In this document: piece after piece, positions 1-38,336 of the stretch
Numbering within the stretch: position 1 is the first letter of the stretch
Layout of the letters: every line of letters starts with the position of its first letter
Assembly (NCBI RefSeq): GCF_026213295.1
Contig: NC_079428.1
Location: 10,336,146 to 10,400,145, forward strand
Source: Gadus chalcogrammus
Lineage: Eukaryota; Chordata; Actinopteri; Gadiformes; Gadidae
Length of the DNA: 64,000 nt
Reading direction: 5' to 3'
Translations under genes and position numbers: made by a program
The notes under the pieces: model-generated
The model's database searches: none
Seen by the model: only the letters and a program-made list of their open reading frames with translations
What the model was told of the DNA's origin: nothing

Positions 1-210
1 TCAAGGATGGCTTACAGTTAGATTGGAGAAGATAGGAATATTGGTCCAAACATATACCATAACACTGTAGATTCAATAGAACCATGTAACACCCCTTAGT
101 TATTTTCCTGAATATGAGAATGACTAACTGGAAGAAAAGTCTCAAATACTGAAACTAATTGCTGATATTTCTGGATTTTCTCTCTCTCTCCATCTGTCTC
201 TCCCTCCCAG

Positions 211-23623
<23,413 letters not shown>

Positions 23624-25470
23624 CGGAACACGGCGTCACACTGGACACGCCCCCTTTCCCTGGCCACAGCCCCTCTGACGACTACAAAAATAAGCTGATT
23701 GGTTAACGAGGAGTAATGGGGAGGGGGGGGCAAGGCTGGGTGGGTGGTGACCCATTGTGTGTCACCCTAGTGACGATGTTGGATTCCAATGGTGCAGTGT
23801 GGTTATTATTTTTTTCTGAGGAAAAAAACGAAAACTTAACTAAATCTTAAACTTTGGTGCTACTGTGAGACACAGCATAAACAAAAAAAAAATGCAAATG
23901 ACGGCCACAAATCAATCTATATTTAGTGGATATTTTTTTATTTCTGAAATAAAAGTACCGGTACCTCAAATAACGCAGTACAAAAACCCACAGAACAAGG
24001 TGTCTGGAACCTTTCTGAGAAACTTAAGTGCTTTCACACTCCTCTCTTCTTCATTAAATGGAGAGAACCAAATCCTTCTCTTCCTCTTTTCACGAAAATC
24101 ACCTTGTTCAAATATTTCACAAAATGTTCCCCTTTCTCTCGTTCATTCATTTGCTATTCTTCTTTCTTTTCATTATTTGACTAAGGAGTGGATGCTTTTC
24201 ACGGTCTCACATCCGCACACTTTAAACTTCGGAACATCCAAGAATAAGAGATGCACTGACGCTTAGCTCTTTCGTTGTATCTTTTACAGCGTCTTATTTT
24301 CTCTCTTTCTCCTCACCACTTTCTCTAACGCTCTCCCTCTCCCCCTCTGTTCGCTTCGCGCAGATTTTTACATTTCATTTGATGGTACTAACGAAATACG
24401 TGGATCACTTTACTAATAACGCCCTATGATTTACTTCCTCTTATTTTTTGTAAGTAATATAATGTGTATATTGTGTACAACACCTTTTTACTGTAGTATT
24501 TTAGGTCGGAATCGGTACTAGGTATTTGTGATAAAAAAAAATAGATTCTGGGTATTCTTATTTTTTAGCTTGCTCGCTCATTCGCTCTCTCGCTCACTTT
24601 CATAACACACAAACACACTCGCATGCAAACACACACACATGCAGAACCCATTCATTGGCATCTGCTCATGAACAGTGACTCAAAAGTTGTACAAAGTGAG
24701 GCGCTTACAAATGAAACGGTATTTTATATAGAAATGAACTAAATATATATTTGAAAGGTATATTGACTTTATTTGGCAGTTATGACACGGCCGATCACTT
24801 ACGAAACCACAAAAAGCTAGACTTGAGGCATATAGTTGTCAGAGTCTTCAGAATCACTATGGGAGCTTTTTCTTTCTAAAAATGTAGGCTTACTCTGATT
24901 GTGAGGACCGATCGAGGGAGACTCCAAAACGTATTGGTAATCTACCAGTTCTTCCAAACGGTTTTGGTGGTCGTCCCCACTAACGTGTAGCAGTTTCTTC
25001 AAACCCAGGTCTTGCTTTCCAAACCACTCTAATGGAAAATAAATCATATATATATGCCCCCCCCCCCCCCCCCCCCTCCACACACACAAACACACACACA
25101 CACCCTCAAAACCTACTGTGTGATCCAGTTGAATCTGGTTTGAAACTGTATTCCGTATGTAAATGTTCCCTAGGTGATTGGCTCCTCCCTGATACAATGG
25201 GTAGGACACCAGTTGTACTGTAGGCGGGGGAGGGGGGTGAAGGGTCTGGGAGGGGGTGATATTAACCTGTGATTTTTTTTCTTTTCAAAACCACTTTATG
25301 AAATTTCTAATTTTGTCACCCTTGGGTGTGATAAAAAAAAGTGTACTACATTTTCTGTTTTTATTTTTATTTTGGTCTCGTTTTCTTTTCGTTAATTTTT
25401 TTCATGTTTCATGTTATCCAGAAGTTGTTATAAACTTTAAAGACTGAAATAAACACTATGTCTGACGACT
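23624..25470 (+). other. col4a5: Probable col4a5 3'UTR
   Basis: This non-coding stretch follows the TAA stop. AATAAA occurs at 23948, 25039 and 25448-25453. The last is followed by GT-rich DNA with a 17-bp unit repeated about 2.4 times (25461-25500) and is the best poly(A) candidate. A C20 run lies at 25057-25076. Which site is used is inferred; no transcript ends are visible. Confidence 0.5.
25448..25453 (+). terminator. col4a5: Candidate poly(A) signal of col4a5
   Basis: AATAAA followed within 10-50 nt by GT-rich sequence that could serve as the downstream element. It lies 1.8 kb after the stop, a length plausible for a COL4A5 3'UTR. Earlier AATAAA copies at 23948 and 25039 are alternatives. 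Confidence 0.45.
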
Positions 25471-28400
25471 TGTGCTGTCTGACGACTTGTGCTGTCTGAC
25501 TCAACGATATGACTCCGATTCATAGACCAGAACGAAAGCATTAAAAAGAAGAATACTCTCTTCCGACAGCCATCAGAAAAATATAGAATTTCTTTCAATA
25601 TAGATGCGGCTATTTTTCATTATTTGCTTACTACTATAAATAGTAATTTGCGTTTTCACATCCATCCATAATAATTGTTTGGCCAATACATTATTTTTTG
25701 CCTCAAAAATAAACATTTATACTTTGATAAATACAAAAATATTTACAATTCATTAGACAGATTTATAGTTTTATTAACAAAGCTACCGGGTTATTGACCT
25801 AGTTGTTATTCTAGTTACCTACCAGCAGAGGGAACCCTTTACCAAGAGCTTTAATTGTTCCCTTCAAACATCCGATTGCAGTTTTAGTTCCGATTTTTGA
25901 CGAATACACAATAATGATCACGGCTTCTCCCCCTACTGATCTGCTCCTCACCTCTCCTATCTCCTCCTGCACTCCTGATGACTTGCCCATCTCCTCTCCT
26001 GACCTCCACCATCGACAGGGAAGCGTAAGTATTGTACCTGCGGTACTCCCACTCTCAGTTGAGATGTCACAAATGTGTATTTTAAATGGCTTAAAATGGA
26101 TACTGAAAAAAACAAATCTGGTGGTAAAATAAGGGCCCTTGCAGCCGAGGCCGGGGGACTGGGTGTTTGTTACATTCTCTGGGATGATGAATCTCATTTT
26201 GACTTGGATCTGATATACAAGCTCCCTCCTTCGAGGAGACCCCCTGGAGATTCGGGGTCAGGCATGGCAAACAGTGACGCAGGAAGTTGTAATTAGCAGG
26301 ACCTTTCGAGCGCTGTGTGTGAGTGTTGGTGTAAGTTAGATGCTGCTGACTAGGATATGGATTGGTGTGGCATCACATACACACACGCACCAGACATGCA
26401 CACACAAACACACACACTTAGTATTGTAAGAAACAGTAGCAACGACCGGCAGCTACTGCTAATGTGTCGCGGTGGATAGTCGATTAGTAATGATACTCGA
26501 GTGGGGTCTCATGGTCCGTGTTGACATGCCTCCTCTGGCTCTACATCTCCGGACACCCTACACGCACACTGACACACTCACCCAAAATAATCATTATAAA
26601 TCACAGTATCACAAGCCAACAGAGACGCAGAGTGGAGATGTACCGTTAAGGGAAGCGCTATTGGAGTAATTTATGTTATGTAGCTTGAAAATACAGTCTC
26701 ATTGCTACCTTTGGGAAACCTTCTGGAAATGCAGTCTCAATTCTATCTGGGTGGAGTCCTCTCATCATCGTCGTATAGTTAACAACGACGCTACCTAAAG
26801 ATGGTCGATAAAAACTGGCGGAGGAATGCGTGATATTAGAGAGCTAATACTTAACTCAAAACTGAACCTTACGTCCCGCTTAAGTCAAACATAAATACAC
26901 GTTATCCAAATAAATAAGTCGGCTGTCTTCCGCCGTTTGAAAGTTAACATTTACCTGTTCACCTGTCGTTGTTGCCTTTTCTTAGGATAAATAGGACTAG
27001 TCAGTACTTTGAGATGGAATAGTGATAAATCGCTTGGAACAAACCATAATACCACGGTGTTACACGTGTATCCAATTAGCCTAATGAGATCAATATCTAG
27101 AGTTTTATAATAAACACTCAAAATCCCAGGATGCATACGATATTATTGGGTCTGTGCATGTGAGTGTTTGTAGACCTGTGTTAGCTGTTTGTAGTTCAGC
27201 AGACCTGAGATTGTTTGGACAAATTAGACTAGGAGAATAGTTGAGTAAAAAGTGTGTTTGTGTGTGGGGGTTGGTTCTTGTCTTGCATTCAAGAAAAGCC
27301 CAGCCTTTTTTTATTTTTTTTATTCTAATCTGTTGTATGACGATGAAGACCGTTGGCTTGTTATTGCGCTTCTGAAAAAAATACTTTTGCCCCAGTCTTT
27401 TTAAGTGTGTCAAAGTACATCGTCCTTGCAGTCATCTGACAGCACTTTCTACTGACTGAGCAAATAATGCTTCTGCAAGGATAAGGGTGTACCTCTGACA
27501 TTTAGTTTAGTGTTTATACTGCAGCTACTTTAGGTTTAAAAACATGCGTTGACTGAAGCCATGAGTTGGTTAAATTATTGAAAATGAGGTGAACAGAATA
27601 AAACTATTCAAAACGGTATAATCCAATTTGGAGATTTGTGAGGAAATGTGGGGGGATTTGCAGAAAAGAGGTTTGGCAGCATACACACACAAGTACATGA
27701 ACACATTTTTATTGCAATAGCTCTATCGAAAGCAAAAAAGTTTTGATAAATATAAACACTATGCTCAAACAATCTCAGTTTTCCCTCCGCAAGAGAGAAA
27801 GAAAAAAATAACAAACAGGTGAAAGAGTAGAAAGAAAAAAACGTAGAGGTGTGGGCGGGGCCCCTACAGGGCCAGGGGGGAGGCGGGAGGGAGGGGGGGC
27901 CCCAACACAAAATAAAATATGCGACAGGTTGCACTTCTTTATTTACAGAAAAGAGGATTTAATCTCAACGCACGTTCTTATCGTATTTTTAACTCCTTTA
28001 ATTCTGTGTCGTGTATCGCACCTGGGAAATGTGTTCAAATGCACAAAGGGATACACAGTGTGCGAAATACAAGGGACTCACTGATTGACACTTGTGACCC
28101 CCTGAAAGCCTCAACTGCAACATTTTGGGGGGGCCTCTGGAGAATAACGTCAGACGGGCAGAAGAAGATCAATTGGTGACAAAATTTGTGGTGTTCAAAT
28201 AAACATCGCTTGAAAGAGTTAAGAACACGATGTTGACCGCGAATAATAAGCATCAGCAAACACCGTCTTCTCAGTCTTCTTCAGCGCGTCTTAACAAAGA
28301 TCAGTTTTCATTACTGTCTGCGGTGCCTCCTAGTGGCATTATAAATTAAGCCACCATCACAGAACACAAAGTCGGTATAACCAGCGCTGCGGAGCGTCGC

Positions 28401-30301
28401 TGTTGAGCTTCTTCATTTTCGAGATAATTACCTAAAGATTCAGTCGTTTGTTGCAGACATGTAAAAAAGAAAAAGGATTGTATTGGATTGTAAAAAGCAA
28501 AATAATACTAACTAGGGGCATGCCCGTAGACAGCAATGAGATCACGCTGTCTGGATCTTGTCCATTTTTTGAGGAGTTTAGGAGATCTGGGGGTGCATGC
28601 ACGAGCCGAGCACAACCGTTGATTCAAACTGGATATTTCGCACACTGGGTACACACCTCAACTTTAAAAAAAGAAAAAAAAAGTAAAAGCTAATTAATAA
28701 TTAAGCTAATTATCAACAGCCTTCTACTCCGGCAAATAGAACGCAGCTGGGTGAGCGAAATTCTGAATTCCAGAATTTTTCATTCCGAAAATTCTCTCGG
28801 GGTTCTGGAATCAAGGACCATCCTTGAACTGACACCAGGGCCGATCTCCCTTCGATCAATATCGGCATAAATAATCAACATAACCATCCTCGTCGATATG
28901 CTTCCAATCATACGCATCCCATTTGTTGACTGATCTATGCAGCAGCAAAAAAACTAAAACTGATATAGTTACAAAAAATATTAGCGGTCAAACCATTTCT
29001 CTATACAAATGACTGCAAAATGCCTACGTAAGTCGGAGGAAGAGTTCCTCTCTCCTTTTCCCGGTGTCATCTACTACACACTTGACCCCCGTTGCAACGA
29101 GGTATGTACACAATGTAGCACAACAACCAAAGTATAGTAAGATGATTCATTTCTCTGTAAACCAAGTACAAAACACCAAAAAAGGAAAACTTAAATCGTT
29201 TGCATATTGACGCAGTACCTTTAATGTTCTCTGTGGTGATAATGTAGCCGCAGTTCTTCAGCCCGGGGGAAAAACTACGACGACCAAGTTTTTTTCGCTT
29301 TTCATTAATCTTTGCGACCTCGCCAAAATCAAAGCGTGTCAAGTTTGACAGTATGGCGTCGTCTGAATTCACAAAGTTCTAGAACACAAAGACATAGAAC
29401 ATTCTAGATTCTAGAACTCTATGGCAGATCTGGCAAATTGGCAAAATGATAATTATATGATTACAAAAGGGGGTTTGTTTGTAAATACAGAGAATTAAAA
29501 CAAAATAATTGCGCATCTGTAGCATAGAAAACCCAGGAACACATAACCAAAAGAAAGTTGTTGTTTTTTACACAGGCAACAGCCTTGGTGATTCATATAT
29601 TCAGTAATTTGTTCATCAAAAGGGGACAAATCAAAAAATAAAAGGAAAATATGCAAATTGTACATGCAAGACACGTCACAGAGTTCCTATCTTTTTTCTT
29701 TAAACAATTTCATCAAATGTCAACCATTTAAGTCGGACCACCGAGATATCACGATCCCCGCGACTACCGTTGACGCGCTGCACCCCGAGAATGACAATTA
29801 AACACAGCGCTAGTTAAACAATATGTACCATAAACCGTGACGACCATTGTAACTGTTTCTGCAACTTTGAGAACTCGCAGGTCTGTTTATATTATTAGAT
29901 CTACCGCGAGACTCATGTCCAAGTCACTCCAGTAAGTGGACTTTTTAACCTTATATAAACTCCACCCACATCAGAATTTGCACTTATTGGTATTGAATCC
30001 AAGGTCCCTCCGCCCTAGATTTAAAGGTTACGTTTAATTAAGGTGCCTGACTGGCCATAGTTCGGTTCAACTTAAAGTGGGGGCTATGAATAAGCCAATA
30101 CTGGATCGCACAAGAGCATGAGCTGAGGTGAAATTAATAGGTTCCGTACACTGACATTGAGAATAAATATTTCAGCCAATCGCAGCAGTTTGTCCAAGTG
30201 ATATCACGTCATGGGAGAGTGGCACGAGGCCCATCGCTAAATGTAGGGGTTTCGACATATGCCTGAGAAGGCCAGGATTATTGTGGGTCTTTTCTCTCTC
30301 T

Positions 30302-30428
<127 letters not shown>

Positions 30429-33067
30429 CCGTACACTGCACCTGGAGTTGCGACTCATATTTCAGTAACGTCACTGTGAGTGTGCACACGCGTGTTAGTG
30501 TGCATGCGTCTCAAGTATTTCGGCCATCATCCAGAACTGCTGACAATGACGGCTATAACTGACGCACTGAGGGGTTACCCGTGTGTGCGTGCGTCAGACG
30601 CGTGGACCGCTTAATGTCTCATATGTGACAGTGTCTTTCAGAGTTTGCATGCACACAAACGCACACACCAGGATGTTTGAAAAGTGCATGCCTTTGCGCG
30701 TTTGTAAGCCCTACGTGTTCGGGGCGACTTTTCCCTGTGTGTCTAGTGTGTGGAAAGAGCATCTGAAATGCATATAGGCTCACGCTTTAGTACATGCTGT
30801 TGAAATGAACAAAGTAGTGTTTGAAAAGTGTGCGTACTCTCTCTCCATGGTAAACCTGAAGTATGTCACGGACTATGAGGTATAACGGATGATTCAATTA
30901 TTATTATTATACAATTGATTAATCAGACCTTTTTCAGCCAATAGTCTCCGATAAGCTGAACGATCTGAAACACCGATCGCAAACAACAGGACCGTTCTCC
31001 TCCCTGGAGAAAGCCCAGCCTCCTCTCCTACGCAACAGAACCAGGCAGAGGTCAACTGAAACTACCAGTTCCCACACATGTACCAAAACCAGAAATGTAC
31101 CAGGTTCAAAAAAATAATAACATGGCTATGCCGACAAAGCAACAAAATACTATGACAGAAAATTCCAGACGTCCGCCATCGATAGTTTTACATTGTGGAG
31201 TGAAAGTGCGATTGTTGTTTTTCTGCGTTACCGAAACCTACTCGTGTTTTTCCCGGGGACCTGATGGAGGTCCTTACTGGCCTGGTTAAATCTAAGCTCT
31301 GAAGAGGTTATTCGGTGGACAAGGTACGACAGCGAGAGTAGTCGTAATTATGAGTAGATCCCACACCCGAAAGACTTTCCCTGTACCCTATCTTTGAAAC
31401 GGGAGAGTTCCAGCAACTAGTTGGACCATTTTATTGGAGCTTTGGGAGGGGAGCTGTACCATTTAAAAACCACAAAAATTAGTCAATAATAACAACAATT
31501 CAGAGTGACGCGGGGCTGTAACCATGACAAGCCCTTCTACGTGGTACCGTATTGAGAAGAGGGTCGGTTGGTTTTGACAACTACCTACCTGTACCTATTC
31601 TACGAGCATCCTGGCCCATGTCAATTGCAAACCAGGCCTTTAGATGAAAGGGGAGTGGGGGGGAGGGGGTAGCAGCACTGTGGGAAGTGGGATTTAAAAA
31701 CAAAACAAAAACGATATGCATATAAAAAGACAAAATAAAATGAATAATACAGATGAGGGTATATATATATCCAAATATATATATATAAAAAAAAAAATGT
31801 TAAACCGCAAGCTGTTGCTGTCGACCTTGTTGAGTTCAGGGCTGCAGGGGGGGGGGGCGCTGCAAGGTTGGAGGTCAAAAGGTCAAGTGTCTCTGATACC
31901 CCCGTCCCTCGCATCTCCACCACGAACACAGAGATGGGAGACCAGGGTGGGCTCTCGACCCCTCAGTCTGTGGGAGAGAAAGAGAGAGACATCTTAAGTA
32001 GGCCACACATCAGTGGACGGGCCGTGTAGCACGAGTAGTATTCATTCTCACGATGTGATCGGTTTGGTGTACAATCGTACATTCAGATCAACAGTGAAAG
32101 AGCAATAAATGGCTTTTAATAACCATGGATATTTCCAATGGTCCATCGTATGATGTGAATCGCCGGCCTAGTATGGACCTAGCAGTGTGCTGAGCCGGTA
32201 TCTTAGCCTTTTAGCTCAGCTGTTCAATTAGACGTTTCCTTGGAGTTTATGGAAGCTTAGCCACTGTACAGTGGGCACATGGCCAGGCATGTGCATGCGT
32301 GTGTGGTCGTGCATGTATACGTTTATCCATATCTGTGTGCCCGTGTCCGCAGAGCACCAATGGACTACTATAACAGTAGCTAGCCTGTGTATGCTAGCTA
32401 AGAGGTAGAGATGTAGAGAGAATATCCGAGTGAAAGAACAAGGCTGAGGAGTTAGAGGATGGGTAGAGGGAAGACGGGAGGAGAGAAGAGAGCAGGACCT
32501 GTCTTGTACAGAACAGTAAAATGGGGAGAGCGTATAATAAATGTGTATAAAAGTCGCGCAAAATGCAGATGCAGTCTTCCCATGAGACCCAAACACAATG
32601 TATTTTCTATTCTTATTAATTAAGATACCTTATATTTCTAAACTTAGACGAAATAGAGTGAGAGAGAGCATCCCTGACTGATCAAATCAACCTTCTTAGG
32701 ACCCACACACACACACACACTGCAGTCACACTTAACACACCTGTGCCATTGACTGTTTTTCCCTTTACAAGAGAACAGTCCCTCACCCTCCCCTCCTAAC
32801 TGAGTTCTTAATCCATTCTTTACTCCTTCTAATCTGCCTCTCCAACTCTCTCCTCCACTCATTCACTTCAATGCTCTTCATTCATTAACACAGCTACCCC
32901 ATCTTTCCCTTGCATTCTTTTGCCTTTAACAACCACCACCACCACTCCCTCACCTCTCAACATCACCTCATTTTACCCCAGTAGGGAGGTGCAATGCATC
33001 ATGGGTATTAGGGGGCCCAGCGACACTCGGGTGTAAATCCAGGAAATAAAACTGACAATTCCATTCA

Positions 33068-33070
<3 letters not shown>

Positions 33071-33131
<61 letters not shown>

Positions 33132-33140
33132 CGCGCGCGC
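33071..33140. repeat. (GT)n(GC)n compound repeat
   Basis: 52 bp of GT runs straight into 18 bp of GC, an unbroken alternating purine-pyrimidine block of 70 bp. Confidence 0.95.
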
Positions 33141-34826
33141 CATGGGGGCGGGGTCTACACCACTGCAGTGACTGATTGGGTTATACGAGATGTCAATCAC
33201 AGAACAGCTCTCCAGAACAGTGTAGTATTCCATGCCTGTATTGCACATGTAGTCGGTGTGCATTTAAATGGTGAATCACATGGGGGAGGGGGGATTAAAG
33301 ATGTGGTTAATGGTTCTTTAGTTTGTTAGGTTATGTAGTATTGTTGTACTAGTAGTAATGCTTAGCTGTACACAACAACAATAGCTGCTAGCTTGGGAGA
33401 GCGTGTGAGAGAGAAAAAGTGCTCTAAGCCAACAGACGGACCAGTTGCGTAACCCACGGCAACTGGCTGTTACGTAACTCTCGGCAAAGTCAGAGGGGTC
33501 ATGATGAGGGTTGCTAATCACCAGTTGATGCACCAATCAGGTATTTATGGTACAATACTGATCACTGAGCCTTTTAACGTTTTTTATATTAAATAAAATA
33601 CACATTCATTTGACGATTTTTATGATTCTTGTGGGCCAGTTGTATAAGAGTCATCGGTTTGTGCCATCTAGGTGCTGGTTTACAGAAGAGGTTGTTTTTT
33701 TTTGTTGAGACGACAGAAATACTAACCACATGGTTTTCTGACGGTGTCAATCAGTTTAGACTTAAATTAAACATCAGTTTACAAAGGAATATCTGGGATT
33801 AGGCCTACTATTTATTGGAACAAGTCGGTTCAACCCAATCACTCACGCAGTAAAGATACGCAAGTAGACGCGGAACATAACATAGACTGTAGGGATACTT
33901 TTACTTTTTGCCTTATTCAAATAATGTTAGAAATTTAAAAGTAAAACAAGCTGTTCATCAGATCGCGATTCTACAGAAGTGGCCTCCACCGGCTCCTATT
34001 GCAAGGGGGGAAGGCTGCCCTTTGGTCAAATATGTAAATAAACATTGTTAAAATAACAATTGATACGTTTTATAACATGAGCGTTGCGCATAAGCTAGCA
34101 CTTTAAATCGCGTGTTAGGATTTTAAGGAGTCACTAGTCAATAGTTTATGGTGACATTTTTTATAGGTTTGAGTTTGACCACTCCAGCCTATGCAACAGT
34201 TAATCAAAAGGTATATATAAAGTTTCCGTTATTATTGATTGGGATACATTTAGGAGGCGATTCACAAGACGAATAAATTGAGCGAAAGCAAAAGGAATTA
34301 CTATTAAACAACCTCAATAACCATTATGCAAATAGTTTAATATTGAGTAGTATCGGCTGTCCAGCCGACGCAACACACCGACTCTTTGTGAAATCGGTGC
34401 CCATGAAAGGAGTGGCGTCAGCATCCTCGCCCTCGAGCTCAGACCTGTCGAGCTAAAGCCGAAACAAGCGCAGTTGTAAATTATTGTTTTCAAGAAACCC
34501 TTTGCTTACCATGGTAAGAACTATGTATGCTAGTGATCTGGCTGCATTCGTTTGGCTACCTAACCCTTGTGTTATGCAGTTTAGAGACATGAATATTTAG
34601 GACATTTTCCCTCGCTCATCCTCCCTTAAAGCATCGAGTTAGTGGCCCATGAAGGAACTGGGGATCAGAATCGCCCAGGTTATATATACCTCCAAAGGGC
34701 GTATATCGGCCAATAACGAACGGCGGCCGGTCAATCGATGCATCATTCGTTACGATTGTATTGCTACAGTCTCCCACATTGTCATAGTTACAGTCAAAAC
34801 AACATAGTTGGGGTGTGAGGTATTAT

Positions 34827-34890
<64 letters not shown>

Positions 34891-34891
34891 T

Positions 34892-34937
<46 letters not shown>

Positions 34938-34982
34938 GAGGAGAGGAGTGGGGAATAGAAGAGAGGAGAGAGAGAGAGAAGA

Positions 34983-35019
<37 letters not shown>

Positions 35020-35037
35020 GAGAGAGAGAAGAGGAGA

Positions 35038-35091
<54 letters not shown>

Positions 35092-35092
35092 C
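34827..35092. repeat. Poly-G (63 + 45) followed by GA-rich tract
   Basis: G63 (34827-34889), AT, G45 (34892-34936), then GA/GGA-rich DNA to 35092. Poly-Gly and Pro/Ser frames across it are artefacts. Confidence 0.93.
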
Positions 35093-38000
35093 AAAGTTCA
35101 GCGATGCATTCAAAACCGTTAAACATTAAAAAGGTTAAGAATGTGCACACGCACGCATACACAAACACACTTATCCAACCCCACATTCCAGTAGAAAACG
35201 GAGGCTTCTAGTATAACCACACTTTATCATTTCCTCCTGTCTCTGCGAGAGAGGAAAGACCCAGCTCAACCCAATACTATTTGCCCATCGTTTTTGGTCA
35301 ACATTTCTGGATCTTTTGGTAAGACAGCGAACACAATAGGAGAAAACAAGCTAGACCCAGACACACGGCGAGTCACAGAGCCACGGACCCAGACACAGCG
35401 ACCCACAGAGAGACAGACCCAGACACACACACAGCCGCTAGACAGACAAACAGACAGTTGCGGTTATCAGATGTATTGATTACTTATCACGCAGCTCGCT
35501 GGAAGGAAACAAACTGATAACCGGTAAACGATCTCTGAGGTCAAACCACAAACCCAGAGTAAAGGACGGGTTAACAAACAACTCTGTTGGCCCATGTGTT
35601 CCGGTGGAAGTTTACACAACGGAACACACTGCCACTCAATATCTGGTCAATATCAAATGTCCACCTGTTATTTTAAGTTTTTCTTTCCCCTTGTTCCAAC
35701 ACTAGTCGCACAACAAATACGGATCATAAAAATAGACATTATAATATTGCTTGGTTAACACCCATATCTTACGTCAATCCAGTTCTACTTTAATCCAATC
35801 ATTTAATGCATGTACATCGCAAGAGGGGGTGGGTAGAACAAAAAACACGGCCGAGTTAAATCACGACACGGACAACGGTGAGAATTTACCCGAGGTCTAG
35901 GCAGAACTGCCGAATACGTTGAGGGTTAAGATCAATGTTTTCCATTATAATTATTTATATCCTACAAGCCTGACATCGCCAGACCAATTCGCCAAAAAGT
36001 ATTGGTCTGGAACCCCACTCACACTTGGATTTACTAGAGGCGTTTTGAACGGGCACAAACCAAAATGCCTCTGGACGCAATTAGACAGACTTACAGCCAT
36101 TAAAACACGCCTGACACATCAGTAGAAGCCATTTGGTTATGAAAATGCCACTATGGCGCTCCCATAGAGGGACAGCCCTCTGTACAGTCATTCGGGATCC
36201 AATATACTGCATAAAACTGATTGGAAAATGGACGGTTTTGCATTGCAATGACCCAATGTTGCCAAGTTAGGAACAACACACACACCCACACACACACACC
36301 TGCATGAATACAAAAAACAACACATGGATTAACCATTTTAGAAGGACATCTGATTGGTCCATAATCCTGTGGTCTCTTGGGAGTCTTGAAACCCTAATCT
36401 AATCTAAATGTAATCTACACTTAATCTAGTTTTTTTTTCATCCAATAAGGTTACGTACATAAACCACACTGTCGTTGACTAAAAATATGTCTGAAAAACA
36501 AGGATTTACACAAGCGTACATTAGATACAGGCGAGGGCTGCTCGAGTTTGGAAAAAATGAGAATCAAGGTTTTTTTGGTCTTTTTGAGTTTGAAAATAAA
36601 ATGCATTCATTCAGCATTTCAAAAAAAACAACAACACGGTAACTGAGTTTTCAAAATTCTTAAACTACACAGTACACAAACTGTTCAAATAAAAAAATAG
36701 AAAATATTCAAATTGAAAATAATGTACAAATAAATATGTATCCAGCTGTTCTGTAATTTCTATAAAACTTTGAATGAATAAAATAAAATATACTAGAAAA
36801 TTAAATAAGACAAAACAATCGGTTGTAGTCGACGTCTGTCCTGCTGTCATCGGGGCTGTGGTCTTGTGTTTTTGGTTTTTTTGCCAATTCGTTGTAAGCG
36901 ACTTTATGATTGCGTCTCAGGCCCCGTCCACACTAAAGGCGGCTGCATGCTTCAGCATTGGTGTTACGTTGTTGCGCAAAATTTACTCAAAGCAATTCAT
37001 GCTCCCTTTTAGGTTGCGCGTGTTGCCAAGCAATTCACCACCAGAACAGTAGGTGGAGTAATATGTGGAGTAAAGTTTTTCGTTGAAGACGAGAATGACG
37101 TCTTTGTCTGTGGGAGTCGTTGGTGTGTTTATGTGCCAGATCGTGTTCTCCCCATACACAGTGAATGATGGCAACAGACAGAGGAACAGGGGTGATGAAG
37201 TTGTTGATCATTGGGGTTGTATAAATGTGCATATCTCTCTACATTTTAAAACGACATAATGTGTTGGCAGCAAAGTTAACTTCACTTCACGTTAATGCTT
37301 TTGTATATGAGCCTGCCGGGTGATACTCCAGACAGGAAGTAGTAACCAGACCAGCAGACCAATCACAGCCTTGCAGGCTGCGCGGCTCGCGTAAAAGCTT
37401 ACGTAAAAAATGACGCAAGTCTAGAAAAATCGCCCGACGCACGCAAGACGTGAGAAGTCGCGCAAGGGGTGCGCAAGGGCGCGCAAGGGCCTCTTGCGCT
37501 TGCGCTTACGTAACTGAGCATAAATCGGCCTTAACCCGGGTATATATAAAAACGCACATCCGCAATGAAAACGATCTCCGTCCACACTATCGTTTTTGGA
37601 ATGTTTTGCATCCACGTTCCACACTGAAATTATTTTGATAATCAGTTGTTGTCATGGTTACGCAACTTCGCCACGCCTCTCTGTTTGAATTACAGCCACA
37701 CGATCAGCTGATATCTACAGTTGATCAGCTGGTTAATCATTTTCGTCCAGAAACGCCGCTCCAAATATGGTTTGAACTGCCGTCTTTTGGGTTTTTTACC
37801 ATCACTTAAGAACATCAAGTACAGCGCTCGCCTCCGGCGTTGGAGCAACGAATATGTTTGAGCCAATATGTCGAGTTGTATCTGGAGATAAATTAGTACA
37901 TTGTACAGAGAGATCATCATTTGCATTTCACCTGCCATTTTTTTGCTGAGCTTCTCGGTCTCGAGCGCAAGCTTGTGGCAGTGTCATGGCACAGTGTCGT

Positions 38001-38189
38001 GGCAGCCGAACGTCATCGTTTCTGAAAGCCTCCGTCTACATATTAGAGAACTAATTTTACCCTTTTTATTGAGTAAACGCGGCTGTCCTCCCTCTGCCAT
38101 CTCGCTCGCGCTGTTTTCTGAATAAGGTCACCACACACACACAGCTCGCAGGGCCGCATTGAATGCTCTGGAGGAGGGACTGAATTACG

Positions 38190-38336
38190 CATGCGTGTCT
38201 CTTACACAAAACCTCATAGACAACAGAAAATTCCAAAAGAATCGTTCCAACTCGATTTTATTAATTTGGAGATCGTTTGACCCAAGAATCTAAATCGTGA
38301 TCAAAATTCGATTAATTGCACAGCCCTATTACAGGC
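38190..38336 (-). mobile_element. hAT-like DNA transposon end fragment
   Basis: On the - strand this reads AGGGCTGTGCAATTAATCGA followed by ATTTTGATCACGATTTAGATTC, the AT-rich terminus style seen in many fish hAT elements. Only this end was recognised. Family name not assigned. Confidence 0.45.

Noticed and set aside
34750..35186. Poly-Gly or Pro/Ser-rich proteins
   Set aside because: Artefacts of the poly-G and GA repeat block in all frames.
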